The notes beneath the pieces are model-generated. The model was given only the letters and a program-made list of their open reading frames with translations, was not told the origin of the DNA and did no database searches. DNA of 64,000 nucleotides from Sandaracinobacteroides sp039808025 (GTDB lineage: Bacteria > Pseudomonadota > Alphaproteobacteria > Sphingomonadales > Sphingomonadaceae), in assembly GCA_039808025.1 (NCBI GenBank), contig JBDHSK010000006.1, positions 1 to 64,000 on the forward strand, written 5' to 3'. The translations under genes and the position numbers were made by a program. Positions 26,155 to 34,708 of the stretch are shown one piece after another; position 1 is the first letter of the stretch; every line of letters starts with the position of its first letter.

Positions 26155-27996
26155 GTGAATCACATCATCAGCTTGCGCACGGCCCTGGCACTGGCCATCG
26201 TTTCGCTTCCACTTGGCGTGGCGGCCCGCCAGCCGGTTCCGGCGACGGCATCGTCTGAAGCCAACAGCGAAGATGCGCGCCTGAATGCCTTTTTCGACAA
26301 GGAATATGCCGAAGAGCTGCTGCTTAGCCCGCAACTCGCCACCCGTCTGGGCATGAAGGAAGGCCGCGACAAGCTCGATGACATCAGCGATGCCGGCCAG
26401 CAGCGGATGCTGGACTGGCGGCGAGGCAGCGTGCAGCGCATGAAGCAGCAGTTCGACCGGTCGAAGCTGTCACCCGAAGGGCAGGTGAATTATGATATCT
26501 GGGCGATGGAGCTTGATCGCGCCGAGCTTGCCCACCGCTACCGCCTCTATCGGCCGCCTTTTTATTCGACGCTCTATTCCATCCACGACCGGCTGCCCGA
26601 TTTCCTGATCAACAACCACAGCGTCACCGAGCCAGCCGATCTGACCGCCTATGCAGCGCGGATTCGCGCCATTCCCGGCGTGCTCGATACCGCGATTGCC
26701 CAGATGCGCGAAGCCGCCCGGATCGGGGTGCGCACCCCGAAGTTCCAGATCGAGCGGATCATTGCCAGCAGCAACGATCTGATCTCGGGCGCGCCATTCG
26801 ACAGCAACGGTGACGAGGCGATGTGGGCCGACGCCAGGGCAAAGGCGGCAAAGCTGGTGGAAGCCGGCAAGATGAGCGGGGCCGAGGCTGATGCCGCGCT
26901 TGCCGACATCAGGGCGGCACTTCTTGAGATGAAGCCCGGCTATGAGCGGGTGATTGCCTGGGCAAAGGCGGAACTGTCAACGGCGCCATCGGGCCGGGTA
27001 GGGGCCGTATCGGTTCCGGGAGGAGCCGAGTATTACGCTGCCGCCCTCAAGCTGAACACCACCACCGATCTGACGGCGGCGCAGGTCCATGACATCGGCG
27101 TGCGCGAAGTGGCCCGGATCGAGCGCGAGCAGGACGCTCTGGCCCGGCAGGCCGGGTTCAGGGACCGCAGTGCCTATTATGCCGAACGGGCGCGGCTATA
27201 TCCGCCCCAGCCATGGACCGACGAACTGCGCGCCAGCTATCTGAAGGCCGCCAACGAAGCGGTTGCCCATAACCGCACGCTGCTGCCCGGCTGGTTCAAC
27301 ACGCTGCCCGCCTACAGGATGGAAGTGAACCGCGAGCCGTCGTATTCCGAAGTGCCCGGCGGCGCCGCCCACGCAGCGCCACCCAGCCCCGATGGCAGCA
27401 GGCCCGGGCGTGTATATGTGCACCTGGCCGGCAAGACGGAAGACCCGGCAGCCATGTACAGCCTGATGTGCCATGAAGCAGTGCCGGGCCATGTGATGCA
27501 GGGCGACATCCAGGTGCGCCAGAGCGATGGCCCCAGGTTCCGCAAGACCACCCGCTATGTGGCCTTTTCGGAAGGCTGGGCCTTGTATGCCGAGGCCCTG
27601 TGCAAGGAAATGAATGCATTTCCCGATATCGCCGCTGATTTCTACCGGCTCGATGCCGAACTGTTCCGGGCGGCACGGCTGGTCGTCGACACCGGGATCC
27701 ACGCCAAGGGCTGGACGGAAGATCAGGCGGTGGAATACATGACGAAGACAGGCCGTCAGCCGACCGACAAGGCCAGATCAGAGGTTCGCCGCTACATCAC
27801 TCTGCCGGGGCAGGCGACCGGCTACAAGATCGGTATGCTGAAGATCATGGAGATGCGCGAGAAAGCGCAGAAGGCACTTCAAGGTTCCTTTGATCTGAAG
27901 GGGTTCCATGACCTGCTGATTGCATCGGGTTCGCAGCCGATGTCGATCCTCGAGCGCCGCGTCGATGACTGGATTGCCGGGCAGAAACGCAGCTGA
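26155..27996 (+). CDS. Exported DUF885-family putative metallopeptidase
   Basis: 613 residues. A signal peptide begins VNHIISLRTALALAIV and ends near residue 23-28 (VAARQPVPA). The rest is the helical DUF885 domain. The HEAVPGH motif at 440-446 is the conserved HExxxGH-like zinc site of the family, with RYVAFSEGWALYAE about 30 residues on supplying a further glutamate ligand. Members are thought to be carboxypeptidase-like; the activity is not established for this one. Initiation is at GTG 26155 because the protein begins with a signal peptide there. Its divergent S46 neighbour suggests joint peptide scavenging in the periplasm. Confidence 0.87.
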   Translation: MNHIISLRTALALAIVSLPLGVAARQPVPATASSEANSEDARLNAFFDKEYAEELLLSPQLATRLGMKEGRDKLDDISDAGQQRMLDWRRGSVQRMKQQFDRSKLSPEGQVNYDIWAMELDRAELAHRYRLYRPPFYSTLYSIHDRLPDFLINNHSVTEPADLTAYAARIRAIPGVLDTAIAQMREAARIGVRTPKFQIERIIASSNDLISGAPFDSNGDEAMWADARAKAAKLVEAGKMSGAEADAALADIRAALLEMKPGYERVIAWAKAELSTAPSGRVGAVSVPGGAEYYAAALKLNTTTDLTAAQVHDIGVREVARIEREQDALARQAGFRDRSAYYAERARLYPPQPWTDELRASYLKAANEAVAHNRTLLPGWFNTLPAYRMEVNREPSYSEVPGGAAHAAPPSPDGSRPGRVYVHLAGKTEDPAAMYSLMCHEAVPGHVMQGDIQVRQSDGPRFRKTTRYVAFSEGWALYAEALCKEMNAFPDIAADFYRLDAELFRAARLVVDTGIHAKGWTEDQAVEYMTKTGRQPTDKARSEVRRYITLPGQATGYKIGMLKIMEMREKAQKALQGSFDLKGFHDLLIASGSQPMSILERRVDDWIAGQKRS

Positions 27997-28008
27997 CCGG
28001 CAAGGAAA

Positions 28009-28039
28009 CAGCCAGAGGCCGGGGGTCGGTCTCTGGCTG
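28009..28039. terminator. Hairpin between the DUF885 gene and fpr
   Basis: A perfect 9-bp stem, CAGCCAGAG with CTCTGGCTG, encloses a 13-nt G-rich loop in the 76-bp space between two converging genes. Stem strength and position suggest a bidirectional terminator, although a T-run is missing. Confidence 0.5.
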
Positions 28040-28072
28040 CAAGAAGGAGTGAATGTGCGGCCGAACCCGTGA

Positions 28073-28891
28073 TCAGCCAGAAAATGCGCGCTCGATCACA
28101 TATTGGCCGGGGTTGGCGTTCGAGCCTTCTTCAAAGCCCCTCCGCTCGAGATCGGCGGCGAGATCCTTGATCATCGCAAGGCTGCCGCACAGCATCACCC
28201 GGTCGTGATGCGGGTCGAGCTGGCGGGGGCCGGTCACGCCGCAATCGAACAGGGCGCCGCTTTCGATCAGCGTGCCGATGCGCCCGCTGGTCGGGAACGG
28301 TTCGCGGGTAACGGTTGGCAGGTAGTGGAACTTCAGAAGTGCCTCTTCGTTCACCAGCGGATCGTCGGCGAAATGGCTTTCCAGCATCACCCGATGGGCC
28401 AGATCGCTGACCCGGCGCACCGAATGGACGATCACCAGCTGGTCGAACATCTGGTAGATGTCGGGATCGCGGGCGAGACTGAGAAACGGCGCCAGTCCGG
28501 TGCCGGTAGCCAGCATGAACAGGCGTTTGCCCGGATGCAGGGCGTCGCTGACCAGTGTGCCGGTGGGTTTCCGCCCCAGAAACACATGGCTTCCCGGCAC
28601 AATCTGCTGAAGGCGCGAGGTGAGAGGGCCGCCGGGCACCTTGATCGACAGGAATTCCAGCTCTTCCGCCCACGAGGGGCTGGCAATGGAATAGGCCCGC
28701 AGCAGCGGCCGGCTTCCCGGCGCGGCTTCCGGCAATCCCAGCAACACGAATTCGCCGGAGCGGAAACGGAACGATGCCGGGCGGGAAATGGTGAATGAAA
28801 ACAGGTGCTCGTTCCAGTGATGAACCGAGCCGACCGTTTCCACGCTGAGGGCAGTGGTTGGAGTCAGCAGGGAGGCGGCGCGATCACTCAT
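28073..28891 (-). CDS. fpr: Ferredoxin--NADP(+) reductase
   Basis: A 272-residue FAD enzyme of the bacterial Fpr type exchanging electrons between NADPH and ferredoxin or flavodoxin. RAYSIASPSW near 66 is the RxYS flavin motif, LATGTGLAPFLSL near 127 is the NADP-phosphate loop and VMLCGSLAM near 234 is the nicotinamide-side CG motif. It ends with an aromatic-poor ERAFSG. The start MSDRAAS at 28891 fits the family; the in-frame ATG at 28918 is less likely. It probably supports iron-sulfur or oxidative-stress chemistry. Confidence 0.9.
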   Translation of the reverse strand: MSDRAASLLTPTTALSVETVGSVHHWNEHLFSFTISRPASFRFRSGEFVLLGLPEAAPGSRPLLRAYSIASPSWAEELEFLSIKVPGGPLTSRLQQIVPGSHVFLGRKPTGTLVSDALHPGKRLFMLATGTGLAPFLSLARDPDIYQMFDQLVIVHSVRRVSDLAHRVMLESHFADDPLVNEEALLKFHYLPTVTREPFPTSGRIGTLIESGALFDCGVTGPRQLDPHHDRVMLCGSLAMIKDLAADLERRGFEEGSNANPGQYVIERAFSG

Positions 28892-29024
28892 GATGTTGGT
28901 CACTCCGGATGGGTGCAAGGCTGGACGTGCCAGGACAATGGCGGGAGGTTTCGGGCGGCTGACATGTTCACTGCCCCAAACGCCGGAGCCACCGGCCTGA
29001 AGTATCAGGCCCTAAGCAGGAAAC

Positions 29025-29053
29025 TTGTCATTGACGCAAGGTGCGCCTAGCAT
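29025..29053 (+). promoter_or_regulatory. Candidate sigma-70 promoter of ppx
   Basis: TTGTCA at 29025-29030 and TAGCAT at 29048-29053 are separated by 17 nt. The -35 agrees in five of six and the -10 in four of six bases. Transcription would begin near 29060, which argues against a start codon at 29063 and for one at 29093 or beyond. Confidence 0.45.
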
Positions 29054-29092
29054 CTGCGACAAGTGCACGCAGCATCGGCTGGGTGTGAGATT

Positions 29093-30292
29093 ATGGTCTG
29101 GGCGTTGCGCATGGCTGATGGATATGCCGTTGATGGCAATGAAAATGGCGCTGGCCAGCCAGCAGTGCCAGCCGAGGCGCGGTGGAGCGCCAACCGCCCA
29201 CCCGGGGCACCCCAGAAGCGGGAAAGCGGCGCTGCGGCTGCTTCATGCGATACCTTGCATAATCACTGCAACCATCAGGAACGAAAGAAGAATTTTCATA
29301 CTCATCGTCCGGTTATCGGGGCGCTTGACCTTGGAACGAACAACTGCCGGCTGCTGATTGCACGGGCGCGCGACGATAATGGCAGCCATGATTTTCAGGT
29401 AATCGATGCCTATTCCCGCGTTGTGAGGCTGGGCGAAGGGCTGGCGCAGACCGGCCGGCTTTCCGACGCTGCCATGGATCGCACGATAGCTGCGCTTGCC
29501 GCCTGTGCAGAAAAAATCGCCCGGCGCGGGGTGCGCCAGGTGCGCTCGGTAGCCACTGAAGCGTGCCGGATGGCATCGAACGGCCCGCAGTTCATCCGCC
29601 GTGTCTACGACGAGACCGGGCTGGCGCTGGATGTGATCACTCCGGCTGAAGAGGCACGTCTTGCCGTTCTCGGCTGCCAGACCCTGATCGATCCGGCACC
29701 CGGGCGCACGCTGGTATTCGATATTGGCGGCGGCTCGACCGAGCTGGTGCTGCTGGAGCGTGGCGACCGCGCCGAAGCCGGGGTGCGCATGCTGGCGTGG
29801 CTTTCGGTGCCCTGGGGCGTGGTTTCGCTGGGCGAATCCGAGGCACATGACGCTGGGTGTGCAGCAGACCGCCTCGACGCGTATCGGCGTATGAAGGCGC
29901 GGGTGGCAGCGCACCTGAAGCCGTTGCGACGCTTCATTCGCGGTAACGTGCAGCTTCTGGGGGCGTCGGGAACGGTCACCACCCTTGCCAGCCTCAACAT
30001 GGGCCTTGCCCAGTATGACCGTCGTCGGGTTGATGGCTCGATTGCCCGGACAGCTGAACTGGTGGCGCTAAGCCATGATCTCGCCAGCAAGTCTCCGGCC
30101 GAGCGGGCGATGGTTCCCGGGGTGGGGGCCGACCGCGCCGATCTGGTGGTTGCTGGTGCTGCCATTCTGGAGGCGCTGATTGATCTGGGGCGGGCTGAAC
30201 AGTTGCGCGTTGCCGATCGCGGCATCCGCGAGGGCATCCTACGTTCGATGTTTGCCCGTGAGCGGGCAAGGCATGTGGCGGTTCCAGAATGA
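29093..30292 (+). CDS. ppx: Exopolyphosphatase / pppGpp phosphohydrolase (Ppx/GppA)
   Basis: An ASKHA-fold phosphatase that hydrolyses polyphosphate or pppGpp. GALDLGTNNCRLLIA is the phosphate-1 loop, SVATEACRMASNG and TPAEEARLAVLG follow, and FDIGGGSTEL is the second phosphate loop. LGASGTVTTLASL and GVGADRADLVVAG complete the domain. The frame has about 70 low-complexity residues before the domain with no start codon near the fold, so the N-terminus is uncertain; ATGs at 29093 or 29111 are the best candidates. It overlaps rlmE by 4 nt, a common alphaproteobacterial pair. Confidence 0.85.
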   Translation: MVWALRMADGYAVDGNENGAGQPAVPAEARWSANRPPGAPQKRESGAAAASCDTLHNHCNHQERKKNFHTHRPVIGALDLGTNNCRLLIARARDDNGSHDFQVIDAYSRVVRLGEGLAQTGRLSDAAMDRTIAALAACAEKIARRGVRQVRSVATEACRMASNGPQFIRRVYDETGLALDVITPAEEARLAVLGCQTLIDPAPGRTLVFDIGGGSTELVLLERGDRAEAGVRMLAWLSVPWGVVSLGESEAHDAGCAADRLDAYRRMKARVAAHLKPLRRFIRGNVQLLGASGTVTTLASLNMGLAQYDRRRVDGSIARTAELVALSHDLASKSPAERAMVPGVGADRADLVVAGAAILEALIDLGRAEQLRVADRGIREGILRSMFARERARHVAVPE

Positions 30293-30969
30293 GCAATGGC
30301 AAGGGCAGGGGCGGCGGCAAATCCTTTGGTGGCCGCCAGCGGGTTCATAATCGCCGCGGGCGCACGGCCAGTTCGGCACGATGGCTGGAGCGGCACATCA
30401 ACGACCCCTATGTCAAACGGGCGGTGATCGATGGCTGGCGGGCGCGCGCCGCCTACAAGCTGATCGAGCTGGACGAGCGTTTCTCGCTGTTTGCTGGCGT
30501 GCAGCGCATCATCGATCTGGGAACGGCGCCAGGATCGTGGGCGCAGGTGGCTTTGCAACGGCGACCAAGGGCGCAGATCGTCGGCATCGACCTGCTGGAA
30601 GTGGAGCCGATAGCCGGCCTGCAGTTCGTTCAGGGGGATTTTCTGGCAGATGGCATGGATGCGCATCTTTCCGATCTGCTGGGTGGCGCACCTGACCTCG
30701 TGATGTCGGATATGGCGGCCAATACCATCGGCCATCAGCAGACCGACTATCTGCGCACCATGGCACTGGTGGAGGCAGCGGCTGATTTTGCCATCCGCAC
30801 ACTGGCGCCCGGCGGCCATTTCGTTGCCAAGGTGCTGGGTGGCGGCGCCGATGCCGCAACGGTGCAGCGGCTGAAACAGGCATTTGCAACCGTAAAACAC
30901 GCCAAGCCGCCCGCCAGCCGTAAAGAGAGCAGCGAGACGTTCCTGGTTGCCATGCGCCGCAAGCCCTGA
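30289..30969 (+). CDS. rlmE: 23S rRNA (uridine-2552-2'-O)-methyltransferase RlmE
   Basis: A 226-residue FtsJ-family enzyme that methylates U2552 in the A-loop during 50S assembly. The N-terminal 30 residues are basic and Gly-rich. The SAM motif DLGTAPGSW is at about 76-84. K57, the Asp in SDMAANTIGHQ, and the Lys in FVAKVLGG and Glu near the C-terminus (KESSE) make the K-D-K-E set. It starts on the ppx stop (ATGA). Confidence 0.94.
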   Translation: MSNGKGRGGGKSFGGRQRVHNRRGRTASSARWLERHINDPYVKRAVIDGWRARAAYKLIELDERFSLFAGVQRIIDLGTAPGSWAQVALQRRPRAQIVGIDLLEVEPIAGLQFVQGDFLADGMDAHLSDLLGGAPDLVMSDMAANTIGHQQTDYLRTMALVEAAADFAIRTLAPGGHFVAKVLGGGADAATVQRLKQAFATVKHAKPPASRKESSETFLVAMRRKP

Positions 30970-31154
30970 GCCGGAGTGGTGACTGGAAAGGGCGGCTGGC
31001 GTGCGTCGTGCTGATGGGCATGTCTCGGCAGGAAATCGCCACCATGGCGTTGCCGGATCAACACAATGGCCGATAATGGCCACATGCGGGCTTTCAACCG
31101 GCCGCCAAACCCACTATCTTGCCTTGTCAACCGAACTATCGAGGAGAGACGACC

Positions 31155-31712
31155 ATACGACCGCCGATGATGAGGCGCCCGATCGGGCCGGCCCCGCAAC
31201 CGCTGAACGGCCCCCGCTACAACGAGTTCATCACCGTACCCAAGGTGCGGGTGATCGATGAAAATGGCGAGAATCTCGGCGTGATGTACACGCGCGAGGC
31301 AACTGCGATGGCTCGCGAAGTCGGGCTTGACCTGGTTGAAGTCAGCCCCGGCGCCGAACCGCCGGTTTGCAAGTTCCTTGATGTTGGCAAATTCAAGTAC
31401 GAAAGCCAGAAGAAGGCATCGGCTGCACGCAAGAGCCAGAAGGTGCAGGAGATCAAAGAGATCAAGATGCGCCCCAACATCGATGATCATGATTATGATA
31501 CCAAGATGAAGGCCGTGAAGAAATTCATCGAGGAAGGTGACAAGGTAAAGCTGACACTGCGTTTTCGCGGGCGGGAACTTGCACATGGACAGCTTGGCCT
31601 GAAGCTGCTGGAACGTGTTCGTGATGACAGCGTCGATTATGCCAAAGTAGAGCAGTTGCCGCGCATGGAAGGCCGGCAGATGCTGATGATCTTGTCGCCC
31701 AAGCCCGCCTGA
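31155..31712 (+). CDS. infC: Translation initiation factor IF-3, apparently with an ATA start
   Basis: Binds the 30S subunit and rejects non-canonical initiation. About 185 residues. GPRYNEFITVPKVRVIDENGENLGVM opens the N domain (landmark from about 20), AREVGLDLVEVSPGAEPPVCKFLD ends it, the KKASAARKSQKV linker follows, and the C domain has EIKMRPNIDDHDYDTK and FRGRELAH. AGGAG at 31142-31146 is spaced 8 nt from ATA at 31155, while ATGs at 31167 and 31170 are 20 nt or more away. Non-AUG starts of infC are known to let IF-3 repress its own mRNA. If ATG 31167 is used, the protein is four residues shorter. Confidence 0.92.
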   Translation: MRPPMMRRPIGPAPQPLNGPRYNEFITVPKVRVIDENGENLGVMYTREATAMAREVGLDLVEVSPGAEPPVCKFLDVGKFKYESQKKASAARKSQKVQEIKEIKMRPNIDDHDYDTKMKAVKKFIEEGDKVKLTLRFRGRELAHGQLGLKLLERVRDDSVDYAKVEQLPRMEGRQMLMILSPKPA

Positions 31713-31784
31713 CCGGTATCGTTACCGCTGATTTTCACCTGCACCGGCTATCCCGATGCGAAGCCTGAACCGTCTGGATGCCGC

Positions 31785-33809
31785 ATGCGCCATGTGTTGA
31801 TCCTTACTCTGCTTGTGTGTGTGGCTGGCAATGCCCTGGCTGCCGAGGCGCCAACAACGTCGCTGTTTTCCGGCCAGCCGCTCGATTCGCGTGCCCTTGA
31901 CTCTGAGGCTCTGCAGCGACTGGGGGTGCATCTGCCTATCACCGAGGCCGGGCGGGTGCCCGGCCTGGTGGCGACAGTCACGCCCGGGGGCAATGCCGCG
32001 CGGATGTACGCCCGAGGGCTGGGCACGCCAGACCCGCTGGGCAATCAGCCGGTTGCCACCATTGTCGATTCCGTGCCGCTGCCTACAGGAATCGCCAATA
32101 ATTTCATTCTGTTCGATCCGGAGCGGCTGAGTTATCACAGTGGGCCGTTCGGGACGAGCGCCGGACCACAGGCATTGGCCGGCGCAGTGGCGGTGCGTAA
32201 TCATGCGCCGGGCCAGCGCGTGGGGGGTTTTGTCGAGGCAGGGTTTGGAAGTCAGGCGCGCTGGCTATTGCGCGGCTCGGTCGATCTGCCCTTTGACGAG
32301 CGTGCGGCGTTCAAGCTGTCGGCCTATTGGCAGGGCGACCATGGCTTTGCCCACAACCTGACCACGGGTGAGCGGGTGAACGATGGCGACATGTCGGGGG
32401 TGCGGCTGGCGGTGCGGCTGCGCCCGGCGGACGATCTGACCTGGGATATGGCAGGCGCCTATACCGAGAACAACGGTGAAAACCTGCTGAACTTTGCCTG
32501 TGCCGCGGGTGGCGCAATTGGCTGCAACCGGTTTCTGACCACCGGGATGACGGTGGCGCCGCGGCTTGGCGGGGCGCCGCAATATGATGTTGCGGTCAGC
32601 GGCCGCAAGGCGGATTTCCCGTTGGGAAGCGAAGTGAAAACCATGCTTCTGACGTCGCGGCTGGAATGGGCGGCGGCCAACTGGCGCGTTGCTGCCATCA
32701 CCGGTTATGTCGATACCGACGTGCGGCAGGCACTGGATTTTGCCGACGGCCGGGCAGGGCCGGGGCCCCATACCCTGCCAGCCGGCTACCGCAACGGCGG
32801 GTTTACCCTGCTTCATGATGGCGGCTATCGCCAGTTCAGCCAGGAGCTGCGGGCAACCACCAGTTTCGGGCCGCTCGATGTCACGGCCGGGGGATGGTTC
32901 GCCAACCGCACCAGCCGAAGGGATGCCGCCACGATCGAGACTATCGACAATGGCAGCAGTGAGGGATTGCCGTTGCTGCTGGGCGATGCGGTGCGGGCCC
33001 GCACCGACCGCGAACTGGCGGGGTTCGTGGAAGCAACGGTTCGTCAGGGGCCGTTCATGGCGACTGCCGGGGTGCGCTACAGCGATCTTCGCTTCAGCGG
33101 GCCGGGGCAGACGCGGTCTGACCGGCTCTGGACTCCCAATGCCGAACTGTCGTGGAGCCCGACCAGCGCTGGCCGGCTGTTCGTGCGGGCTACCAGGGGC
33201 TTTGCCGCCGGCACCCATGCCGATGACCCGACGCTCGTGACCTCGGGCTGGACTTATGAGGCGGGGGGAAGCACCAGCCTCGCCAAAGATCGGCTGACTC
33301 TGGCAATCACCGGATTTGTACTGAGCGCTGACCATGTCGCCACTACCGACTGGCTGGGGCCGCCGCGACCATCGGCCTCGATGAAAAACCACGGGGTGGA
33401 ACTGGAACTGCGGGCACGTCCGGTCAGCGGCCTTTCCCTATGGGCCAACGCCGGATGGCAGAACGCCAGCTATTCCAATCATTCCGGCCTTGTGCCGCTT
33501 TATGCGCCGGATGTGACAGCGGCTGCGGGCGGAAGCTATGACTTGCCGATTCCCTATGCCGGCGTGGTGCTCAGCCCGACGATCGAACTGCGTTACCGCA
33601 GCGAGATGGCGACTGATCGCTCCACCTCGGTCGGCTCGGCAGTGCTGGCCAATGCTGCGGTGGCGGTGCGTACCGATGACGACAACTGGACCCTGGCGCT
33701 GGAATGCCGCAACTGCCTGAACAGCACCGATCCGGACTCCAGCCTGTATGGCTGGACCTACCTTCCCACACCGCGCACCTGGATGCTGCGGGCACGGCGC
33801 AACTTCTGA
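31785..33809 (+). CDS. TonB-dependent outer-membrane receptor
   Basis: 674 residues. A signal peptide of about 19 residues ends ALA. A plug-like region to about 145 contains PVATIVDSVPLPTGIANNFILFDPERL and a GPFGTSAGPQALAGAVAV segment (both landmarks only). A beta-barrel follows, with alternating aromatic strands and the final Phe typical of outer-membrane barrels (ARRNF). The receptor is relatively short, and I cannot see a clear TonB box. It has no periplasmic-binding, regulator or ABC genes beside it, so the substrate is open. It lies alone between infC and cysQ. TonB receptors are abundant in sphingomonads. Confidence 0.82.
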   Translation: MRHVLILTLLVCVAGNALAAEAPTTSLFSGQPLDSRALDSEALQRLGVHLPITEAGRVPGLVATVTPGGNAARMYARGLGTPDPLGNQPVATIVDSVPLPTGIANNFILFDPERLSYHSGPFGTSAGPQALAGAVAVRNHAPGQRVGGFVEAGFGSQARWLLRGSVDLPFDERAAFKLSAYWQGDHGFAHNLTTGERVNDGDMSGVRLAVRLRPADDLTWDMAGAYTENNGENLLNFACAAGGAIGCNRFLTTGMTVAPRLGGAPQYDVAVSGRKADFPLGSEVKTMLLTSRLEWAAANWRVAAITGYVDTDVRQALDFADGRAGPGPHTLPAGYRNGGFTLLHDGGYRQFSQELRATTSFGPLDVTAGGWFANRTSRRDAATIETIDNGSSEGLPLLLGDAVRARTDRELAGFVEATVRQGPFMATAGVRYSDLRFSGPGQTRSDRLWTPNAELSWSPTSAGRLFVRATRGFAAGTHADDPTLVTSGWTYEAGGSTSLAKDRLTLAITGFVLSADHVATTDWLGPPRPSASMKNHGVELELRARPVSGLSLWANAGWQNASYSNHSGLVPLYAPDVTAAAGGSYDLPIPYAGVVLSPTIELRYRSEMATDRSTSVGSAVLANAAVAVRTDDDNWTLALECRNCLNSTDPDSSLYGWTYLPTPRTWMLRARRNF

Positions 33810-33836
33810 ATGCCGGGCGAACGGCCGGCTCGCTGC

Positions 33837-34649
33837 TCAGGGGGTTAGCCGCGGCAGACGGCTTGCAGCCGACGGGTCGCCCAGCGCCAGGAACGGACCG
33901 TTCAGGGCTCCGGGCTTGGCGTAGGTGAAGGGCAGGCCATCGGTGCCCAACACGATTCCTCCGGCCGCGCGCAGGATGGCGTCGCCGGCTGCGCTGTCCC
34001 ACTCGAAGGTGCGCCCATAGCGCGGGTAGGCGTCGTGCTTGCCCTCGGCCAGCAGGCAGAATTTCATGGCCGAACTCGAGGGGCTGATGATGGCCCCCGG
34101 CACCTGATCGACCCATGCCTGGGTGCGGGGGTCGAGATGGCTGTGACTGGTGGCGATGGCGATCGGCGACGCCAGCGGCCGGGTGTGAATGGGGTGCCGC
34201 TCTCCCCCTTCGGTTTCGCGCCACGCCCCCAGCCCCACGGCTCCGGTCCACAGAGTCTGGCTGGGAGGATGGAGAATCAGCCCCACAGTTGGGATTCCAC
34301 CCTCGATCAGCCCGACACTGACGACATAATCGAGCCGTCCGGCTACAAAGCCCCTGGTCCCGTCAAGCGGGTCGAGCAGCCAGAACCGTTCCCCGGTTTC
34401 GGGGCTGGCACCGGCCGCACTTGCCTCTTCCGCGATGATGACAGCCTCAGGATCAACGACCCGGATGGCCTCTGTCACCAGATTCTCTGATGCAACATCG
34501 GCATCGGTTACCACCGACTTGTCAGGCTTGGTGTGGCGTTCAAGGCCCGCGGCTTTCATTTGTTCGATGAGGCGGCCGGCAGCCCGGACCGCGGGCGAGA
34601 GCCGTTCCAGAAGGCGAGCGTGGGCAAGAGACTGGGCAATATCAGACAT
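33837..34649 (-). CDS. cysQ: 3'(2'),5'-bisphosphate nucleotidase (CysQ)
   Basis: A 270-residue inositol-monophosphatase-fold phosphatase that clears 3'-phosphoadenosine 5'-phosphate, a by-product of sulfate assimilation. The metal site is seen in EEAS (about 74), LLDPLDGTRGF (about 91-101) and FEWDSAAGDAILRAAGG. KFCLLAEGKHDAYPRYG just before the last motif is typical of CysQ. Other family members (inositol or histidinol phosphatases) share the metal motifs. It converges with the TonB receptor and diverges from the exported-protein gene. Confidence 0.87.
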   Translation of the reverse strand: MSDIAQSLAHARLLERLSPAVRAAGRLIEQMKAAGLERHTKPDKSVVTDADVASENLVTEAIRVVDPEAVIIAEEASAAGASPETGERFWLLDPLDGTRGFVAGRLDYVVSVGLIEGGIPTVGLILHPPSQTLWTGAVGLGAWRETEGGERHPIHTRPLASPIAIATSHSHLDPRTQAWVDQVPGAIISPSSSAMKFCLLAEGKHDAYPRYGRTFEWDSAAGDAILRAAGGIVLGTDGLPFTYAKPGALNGPFLALGDPSAASRLPRLTP

Positions 34650-34669
34650 GATGCTATCCTGAAGCCGAT

Positions 34670-34686
34670 TTCCCTATATATGGGAA
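34670..34686. promoter_or_regulatory. Palindrome in the cysQ divergent promoter
   Basis: TTCCC and GGGAA flank TATATAT, within the 59-bp space between cysQ and the exported-protein gene. The centre could act as a -10 element and the arms as an operator. No regulator is encoded next to it. Confidence 0.35.
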
Positions 34687-34708
34687 GCCCGAACATCGAG
34701 GGACAGAT

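Noticed and set aside
32265..33392. A 375-codon frame antisense to the TonB receptor
   Set aside because: Composition-driven open frame rich in His, Arg and Pro with no recognisable domain.
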